Origin: Pegoplata infirma
Lineage: Eukaryota; Arthropoda; Insecta; Diptera; Anthomyiidae
Reading direction: 5' to 3'
Assembly: GCA_963921195.1 (NCBI GenBank)
Contig: OY992536.1
Location: 4,278,001-4,342,000 of the forward strand
Length of the DNA stretch: 64,000 nt
A model generated the notes under the pieces. It was not told the DNA's origin, did no database searches, and saw only the letters and a program-made list of their open reading frames with translations. The position numbers and the translations under genes are program-made. The number at the start of each line of letters is the position of its first letter. Positions within the stretch are counted from its first letter, which is position 1. Positions 57,629-64,000 of this stretch are shown here, piece after piece.

Positions 57629-59365
57629 TAATATGTTAACTTTTTTTTGAAATATTGTCTAATAATAATAATTTTTCTATATGAAAAATGTTTCAGATTC
57701 TAAGAAATTTTCTTAGAAAACATTAGATGATGGCATTAAAACCGTAAAGTTGTTCTATTACAAAATGCTATAAAATTTAAGGATTTTTTTCTAGAAAATT
57801 GTATCAAAATTTCTTCATAAAATGTTTTAGAAACTGGTGATGGATTTTTTTTTTTGCGAAATAAATTTTAAGATCTGATAATTTTTGTATACAAAAGAGC
57901 TCTTAGAATTTGAGAATTACTTTAATATATGAGAATTATTTCAGAGATTTTTTATAAGAAAAGTATATCAGAATTTGAAAAAAAAAATTGAATGGAAGAA
58001 TTCTTAATGTTAGATTATTTCTATAAGAAAAAGTTTAAAAATCTGAAACATTTTCTATAAGACAAATATTGAATCTGAAAGTTTTTCTATAGAAAATACG
58101 AACTGAGAATTAAAGAACTTTTTTATACCAAAGGTTTTTAGAATCCGAACTGTTTTCTAAGGCAAATATATCAAAAATTGGCTATTATTTCTATATAAAA
58201 AATATTTCAGAATCTAAGAGTATTTCTGTAGTAAAAATATTTCAACATCTGTCTGAGAAATTTTTTGAAGGGGCTATTCAAGTTGTGACTGGCTATGACT
58301 GTCGTAAGCCAATTTTTATGACTGAAAAGTCATAAAATCGATATTTTCCTCTACAAAATTTTAAAATTCTAAATTTTATTTGTCAATTTTATGATCGTCT
58401 CGAGAGCAGATATTAAAGTTTCCAAATAAAATTTTTGAATTGTTTTGTTGGTTTGTATAGAAAAATATTGATGGTATTAATGACAATTCCATCATAAAAA
58501 TTGCCTTATGACAGTCAAAAACAGTCATAACTGTTAATAGGCCTGTTTCCAAAAGCTGGATCCGCGCCTGATTTAAATACTATGGCATTTTTTAAATTGA
58601 AAAATTCTTAATTCATAAGTTTTTATGAATTTTCCAGCATACATTTGCGATTTTTTTTTTAATTTGTTAATGAATTTATTAAAAATATTAACAAAAATTC
58701 ACAAAACACCCCCCCCCCTTCCAACTTAACTTTATTGCGTTCCGATTGCATAATTTTTTTTTTTTTTTTTTGAAAAAAAAAAACAAATCTCCCCCCCAAA
58801 TGAAATTCCTGGATCCGCGCCTGGATAGATATACACCTTAACTAATTTTTAAACATTTAAAAAAGAAATACAATTGTGGCATGTTTTTTGATATATAATG
58901 TTTAAGTTTAAATTAAAAAAATTCAGAACTTCTTCTGAAAATTTTCCAATTTTTATTTTTTTAATCGATAGCCCATACAAAAATCTATAAAAAACTTTTA
59001 TTTTAAAGACATCACTGTGTTTCATTTTATTGGCAAAAATATTCAAATAAAGATACTTAGGCAAAAAATGATGAAATTTTCAATTTTTGACCATGCCTCC
59101 AAGGCCCACTTTTTGAAAAATCTTAAATTTTATTTTTTTATTTAATAGTGCCCTAAGGGCGAATACTTTGCAAATGATATCCTATTGAAACCACCATGGT
59201 TTTTCTGTAGTGGAACAGTTGGTGTGGAATGACTCATATGTACATTAAAAATGTCTTAACGCCTAAGGTAGTTTTTCAAAATCACATTTTAAAACCTGGT
59301 AGGGTCCTAAACTGTAGTTTAGTATCTTAAAATGAGTGAGCCAAAATTTGGGGACAATCGGATAA

Positions 59366-59834
59366 AAACAAGTAAAAAAGTTAAATTTGGCCTTGCCGAA
59401 TGTAGTGATGCCCTTCACAATTTTAAAATGATAATTGCAAAAAACTTTATTTAAAAGGAAATTACTATAAAAAAAATGTTAAAAAAAAAATCCGCTAAAA
59501 AAACTTTCCGCAAAAAAAAAAAAAATTGTTAAAAAAAATCCCTGTTTTTTATCTTTTTTTTGTCAAAAAATATTTTTGTACTTGTTTAAATTCCATTTGG
59601 TGTTCAATTATTTTCACATATGTCAACCAGCAGCCGAATTAAAGCATTTTGTATTTTTAGGTTACGTTGAATGTACTAAAATTTTTGAGGTGTCCTTACA
59701 TTTTCGTTCATAACTTTTGTACCGCTCAACCGATATCGCTCAAATGCAATACCAAACTTCTGGGGAGAACTTCCAATAAATATGTTAAGTTTCAGTCATC
59801 TCCGTGTAACATTTTGTCCGTGATCACCATTTAA

Positions 59835-59876
<42 letters not shown>

Positions 59877-60020
59877 GGACATCGCTAGAATGTCTTAAAA
59901 TCGATCGGGGATCATGAATATATATACATTATGCGGTCCTAGACCGATATTTCGATGAGCTACAAACGTGATGAAAAACTTATATATACCCTCTATCACT
60001 AACAATAAGTGGAAGGTAAA
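59366..60020 (+). repeat. TACCCTCCAC dispersed repeat with expanded (GACA)n
   Basis: It starts AAAACAAGTAAAAAAGTTAA with hairpin TTTGGCCTTGCCGAAT and ends near AAGTGGAAGGTAAAA. At 59834-59878 the GACA unit is repeated about ten times, against one to four in the other copies. Confidence 0.8.
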
Positions 60021-60147
60021 ATAACTCGTGCCGAAAGTGGATTAAAGTTTTGGGGCACTCTTATGTGATGAAGAAACCCTTTTTACAAGATTTTGAAAAA
60101 TATTGGTAAATTTTTTGTTTAATCGTATGAAAATGGTAGTTAATTAC

Positions 60148-60824
60148 CAGGGAAACCAAAAATATGCAATATCATTTTTTTTCCTGTGCATTTTATTGAT
60201 AAATGGGTAAGGTATTTATCCGTTTCAGAAGTTTTTAAGAAATCTGGCATCGATTTGTTAGAGCATATTTTTGCATATTTTAGCCTTAAGAGCATATTTT
60301 TGTATATTTTAGGTTTAAGAGCATATTTTAGCATAAGAGCATATTTTCAATTTTTAGAGCATTTTTCCACTTTTTAGAGCATATTTTTAAATTTTTAGAG
60401 CATTTTTTTTTTAATTTTTAGAGCATTCTTTTCCAAATTTTTTTTATGACAACATGTATTTTTAAATTTTTTATCCAACAACAATGTTTTTTTTCAACAA
60501 TTACGGAATTGTGACGATTGATTCCCATTTGGTCTGTTCTTGCTTCATATCGGTATATGAAACTATGTTTTCTTTAGATTTAGCAACTTGGCAGAAAACA
60601 TCAAGGAAAATATTTTTGTAGAACATATTTAACCCTCTTTCTATCGCACATAACGGTACTTGGAGGGTCTATTCTCTAACAAATTGTAAAAAACACAACA
60701 AAAAATGGGAGATAATTTTTTTTAAGAGCATATTTTTATTGTTTTTAGAGCATATTTTCCGTTTTTAAGGGCATTTTTTAAGCGCATAAAACATGTTTTT
60801 TAGAGCATATTTTTGGTTTCCCTG
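60148..60824. mobile_element. hAT-like element with GAGCATATTTTT repeats, TSD TTAATTAC
   Basis: The ends are CAGGGAAACCAAAAATATGC on the left and its near-exact inverse on the right. The 8-bp duplication TTAATTAC lies at 60140-60147 and 60825-60832. Both halves are rich in TTAGAGCATATTTTT units. Confidence 0.9.
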
Positions 60825-60899
60825 TTAATTACATTTCCAAAATGCTTAAAGAAATTCAAATCGGATAAAAAATAAGCATTTTACGCATACATGCCCCAG

Positions 60900-62192
60900 T
60901 AGACTGGCATTTTTTTGTATAGCTAATTTTTTTCTTCTCCGATTTTCAAAGTCCGGGCATTTTTTTATTCTACTAGACCTAAACCCCATTTGGTACCAAT
61001 TTGAGGCCAATCGGATTAAATTAACCAGTGGTGCCCGGCGGCCAAAGTTTTGGATTTTTGAAAAATTAAAAAACAAAAATTAAATAAAAAATAAATATAT
61101 CTTTTGACACATCATATTTGTTAATTTTGATGTGCTGAGCACGAATATCACAAAAAAATTAAAATCGGTCGAACAGTTTTCGAGATATCGCTATTTTAAA
61201 TTTGCAAAAAATGGCGGTTTTTTCCTACGTTCAAGAAATTTTTTAAAAAAAAGTCTAAAAATTTCATTCCGCCGACCCTTTTGTAGAGCTTGAGACAATC
61301 TTTCATTTAAAACTAATTTAAGCCTAATTCGATCATTTTAACCCGTGGCGCCATTCGATTAAAGTTTTGGATTTTTGGAAAATTTCCATCAAAATTTTGG
61401 ATTTTTGAAAATAAAAAATAAAAAAAATATCTTGCGATACATTATTTTTATTAATTTTAGCATGCTGAATACGAATATCAAAAAATTTATAAAAATCGGT
61501 AGAGCGGTTTTCGAGATATCGCCATTTAAAATTTGTCAAAAATTGCCAAATTGCGGGGTTTTTTCCTACGTTTAAGAATTTTTTTTAAAAAACTCTAAAA
61601 ATTTCTTTATTTTAACCCTTTTATAGAGCCTTATGCAATCTTTCATTTAAGCTTAATTGGAGCCAAATCCGATCATTTTAACCCGTGGCACCCTTCGCTC
61701 AAAGTTTAGGGGTTTTGGTAAAAAGTTTCTAAAAAGCCAAAACTTTGATTGATGGGCGCCACGGCTTAAAATGACCGGATTTGGCTCGAATTAGTTTTAA
61801 ATGAAAGATTGTATCAAGCTCTACAAAAGGGCCGGCGGAATGAAATTTTGAGACTTTTTTTTAAAAAATTTCTTGAACGTAGGAAAAAACCGCCATTTTT
61901 TGCAAATTTAAAATGGCGATATCTCGAAAACCGTTCGACCGATTTTAATTTTTTTTTATATTCGTGCTCACCGCATCAAAATTAACAAATATGATGTGTC
62001 GAAAGATACATTTTTTTCAATTTTATTTTTAAAATTTTTTCAAAAATCCAAAACTTTGACCGCCGGTTTAATTTAATCCGATTGACCTCAAATTTGTACA
62101 ACATCCGTTTAAGTCCTAGTAGAATAAAAATATACCCGGACTTTGAAAATTGGAGAAAAAAATTTTTGGCCATACAGAAAAATGCCAGTCTA
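60900..62192. mobile_element. Palindromic element with TAGACTGGCATTTTT ends, TSD ATGCCCCAG
   Basis: The left end TAGACTGGCATTTTTTTGTA and the inverted right end TAGACTGGCATTTTTCTGTA are flanked by the 9-bp direct repeat ATGCCCCAG at 60891-60899 and 62193-62201. Long arms pair across a centre near 61735. A 9-bp duplication with long arms fits foldback or Mutator-like elements. This is the best copy of the family that also spans 24638-29356. Confidence 0.85.
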
Positions 62193-62373
62193 ATGCCCCA
62201 GACCATTGCATGGGTTTTAAACCCAAAATTTAAAAATTTTCAAAATTTAAGTTTTTATTTATTTCGGTTTGAGTCCATATTAATTATTTCTGAGAAATAA
62301 TTATTTTTGTTGTACAATAAGAAAATCTGAAAAAATTAATTGACAACACAGGCTAACAATAAGTGGAGATGTC

Positions 62374-62408
62374 GACAGCTTTCGGAAGAGCCACCCTTCC
62401 TTCGTCAG
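62374..62408 (-). ncRNA. Hammerhead-ribozyme-like core (Penelope-like element type)
   Basis: On the minus strand the order is CTGACGA (62408-62402), stem II GGAAG (62400-62396) pairing with CTTCC (62388-62384) around a 7-base loop, GAAA (62383-62380), a minimal stem III (GCT) and the cleavage triplet GTC (62376-62374). This is the type I hammerhead layout with a very short helix III reported for Penelope-like retroelements. Stem I is imperfect: GAG/CTC and TG/CA pairs next to the core with bulges, then CAAT/ATTG farther out. No Penelope protein was seen nearby, so this would be a truncated relic. Activity is not shown by sequence. Confidence 0.55.
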
Positions 62409-62469
62409 CACTCTTTGATTGTCACTGTAGGTATGTAAGATTAAAATCAGCTATTTAAACGTACATTAA

Positions 62470-64000
62470 GGTGAAAAAGATGACGGGAATTATATCACAT
62501 TTCATTACCCATATGTTACGTTTAGCACGAACTTAATCAACATGAACATAACCTATTTTCCTAATTACCACAATGCACTGCATTTATATGGTTAAGTAAA
62601 AACAAGGACTTTTCAAGTCTTCAAAAATGTCCGTTAGGTTTGAATTTATATTTCATATTTCGAATTCTTAGAAATACATATTTCTAAATTGCATTGTACA
62701 AATATTAAAAAAATCCCCTAAAACTTTAAAGTCCTTTTAAAAGGAAACAGTATCACGAAATGAAAAGCTGTAAATGCAGTTTTACTACATTTAGTTTCTA
62801 GTTTTAAACGTTTATTATCCAGTTCGTGTTCAACGACTTTTTTAATTTTTGTCGGACGGTATAATAATTAATAAAAATTGTATGAGTGGCGTATACTTAA
62901 TTGTATAAGTGTTTTAAAAAAAAACAATCATACGCAACGGTGCACAGTAATTTAGCTATTCAGTAAGTAAGTATTGGACCGATTGCAGCGAAATTCATAC
63001 CGTTTATAGCTTACGCAATTTCGAGCTAAAGTTTGAACGCCGGACCCCACATGTCCAATACAAATGCTTTAAATGCTTTAAAATCACTAACTTCTGAACT
63101 ATGTTATGTAAATTGTCAACTTTAATTTGCTTTTGGCTTCATCCCATTACAATTCTGAAAGTTCGATTTTGTATCACTGTATAATCATCTTGTTTTGAGT
63201 TAGTTTTTGATTTTTAAAAAATGTGTTGTAGTATTTTTAAAAATGAACTAGTTTAAAGAAAAACAAAAAAATGTGTTGATTCAATTAAGGATTCTCAAGA
63301 AAAATTTATATTTAACCCACTCTAATACACATGCGAGTACATATACCAATGATGAATAAACAACTTAATTTAATTTGAAATAAATTGAAAAGTTTTTTGG
63401 TACCAAGAATTTTACGCTTAATGAAAATAAATATTCTATTTTTTATTAACAACAATACAATGAATGACTGAATGAATGAATAAGTACCAATGAAATGAAT
63501 GTTCTTCAACTGTAAGAAAAAACAATAACAAAATAAACAAGTTAAAAAACGAAAACTAAATGAAAGTGAATTTATAAACTTTGTAAGAAAAATAACTAAA
63601 TTGCATGAAAAGAAAACTCTCATTGTAAGAAAATTTTATAAATTGCAGTAGAGCACAATTTTCTTGGTATTTTCTATTTTCTATTTACTATTTCATTTGA
63701 ATTAATCCTCCAGTGGCAAAATGTTTTTTCTAAGAATCGACAATTTATATTGTATTCAAACTTTTTTTGATGAAAAATATATTTTTGTACATTGGAATGG
63801 TGATCCAAAGATTCTGAATTTACCTTTTTTTGAATTTAGAGCTCACAAATAGTAAAAGTTACATCTAAGGGTTAAATTATTACTTGATGAATTATCCCAC
63901 CCACAAGAAAGGTATCCCATGACTTACACTCCGATTGATCTGCAATTTTTAGATGTATGATTACCAAAATCTATGTTTAACCTGTATTTTTAGATGCTAT
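62470..64000. other. AT-rich DNA at the right edge, no gene recognised
   Basis: A half copy of the CCTTTTAAAAG/AACTGGATAA element lies at 62715-62850. The 103-codon minus-strand frame at 63312-63623 is Phe/Leu/Ile-rich, has no recognisable motif, and is probably chance. Confidence 0.4.

Larger units (their letters stand above)
56496..58823. mobile_element. CAGGCGCGGATCC-ended insertion, TSD GATAGAT
   Basis: The left end CAGGCGCGGATCCAGGGGGG and the inverted right end CAGGCGCGGATCCAGGAATT match. The direct repeat GATAGAT is at 56489-56495 and 58824-58830. The uninterrupted left arm of the host shows the single-copy empty site (complement of TATCTATCTGTTC). A further CTGGATCCGCGCCTG end at 58557-58571 implies a second, nested or tandem member. 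It also contains the MITE at 57134-57628 and a purine tract at about 56550-56660. Confidence 0.8.
55536..59237. mobile_element. Large palindromic element, GCATTCCACACC ends, with nested insertions
   Basis: The ends ATGAGGCATTCCACACCAAA and inverted ATGAGTCATTCCACACCAAC match. The left arm 55536-56094 is intact. The right arm starts at 56347 and is split by an insertion at 56496-58823, after which it resumes to 59237. The centre (56095-56346) is a small hAT-like element with TCACGCACGCTCACG motifs. Both arms carry the same 71-codon frame (55710-55925 plus strand, 58849-59064 minus strand). Confidence 0.8.

Noticed and set aside
59834..59880. CRISPR-like array
   Set aside because: It is a plain GACA microsatellite in a eukaryotic repeat, without spacers.
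63312..63623. 103-codon minus-strand frame rich in Phe and Leu
   Set aside because: No motif, no splice or start context of note, composition as expected from AT-rich DNA.

Overview
The window is AT-rich genomic DNA from a higher fly, most likely a calyptrate such as a blow fly, house fly or relative. The evidence is the spliced genes: their introns have GT..AG ends, and their products match what I remember of Drosophila Mkk4, pink/HPS5 and CYP4-clan P450 proteins. Most of the sequence is nested, mainly non-autonomous transposons. No bacterial features were seen. Exons were joined by hand from frame, splice sites and remembered family motifs; no alignment was run.

Genes. (1) 1-388, minus strand: the 5' end of an HPS5 (pink) homologue, two exons, running off the left edge. 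(2) 568-2413, plus strand: a tentative two-exon small gene, head-to-head with HPS5 and not recognised. (3) 4966-11390, plus strand: a complete five-exon Mkk4 (MAP kinase kinase 4), 390 residues; its last intron is 5.0 kb and full of transposons. (4) 35427-44610, minus strand: a complete seven-exon CYP4-clan cytochrome P450 of 574 residues with two lineage-specific-looking linkers; one intron holds a dead non-LTR retrotransposon. (5) A weak 39-codon reading frame at 53974-54093.

Mobile DNA. Several insertions can be delimited to the base by target-site duplications (TSDs). hAT-like elements with 8-bp TSDs lie at 9862-11039, 17905-18670, 26268-28036, 29659-30021, 31066-32642, 33165-33677, 45490-45978 and 60148-60824. 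TA-flanked MITEs lie at 8728-9220, 57134-57628, 22630-24199 and 52286-52838. Large foldback or palindromic elements lie at 1547-2263, 15815-17190, 20900-22105, 51090-52040, 55536-59237 and 60900-62192. There is a tRNA-headed SINE with 16-bp TSDs at 25820-26015, and two more candidates. A dispersed repeat carrying a conserved 5' hairpin and a GTGGAGGGTATAAAAA-like 3' end occurs about ten times. Order of insertion can be read in several places because one element splits another.

Most notable items: a hammerhead-ribozyme-like core on the minus strand at 62374-62408, of the type known from Penelope-like retroelements; a foldback element whose arms are GC-rich minisatellite; the 55.5-59.2 kb palindrome, whose intact arm preserves the empty site of the insertion in its other arm; and the small unrecognised gene whose last exon is duplicated next to a broken copy.
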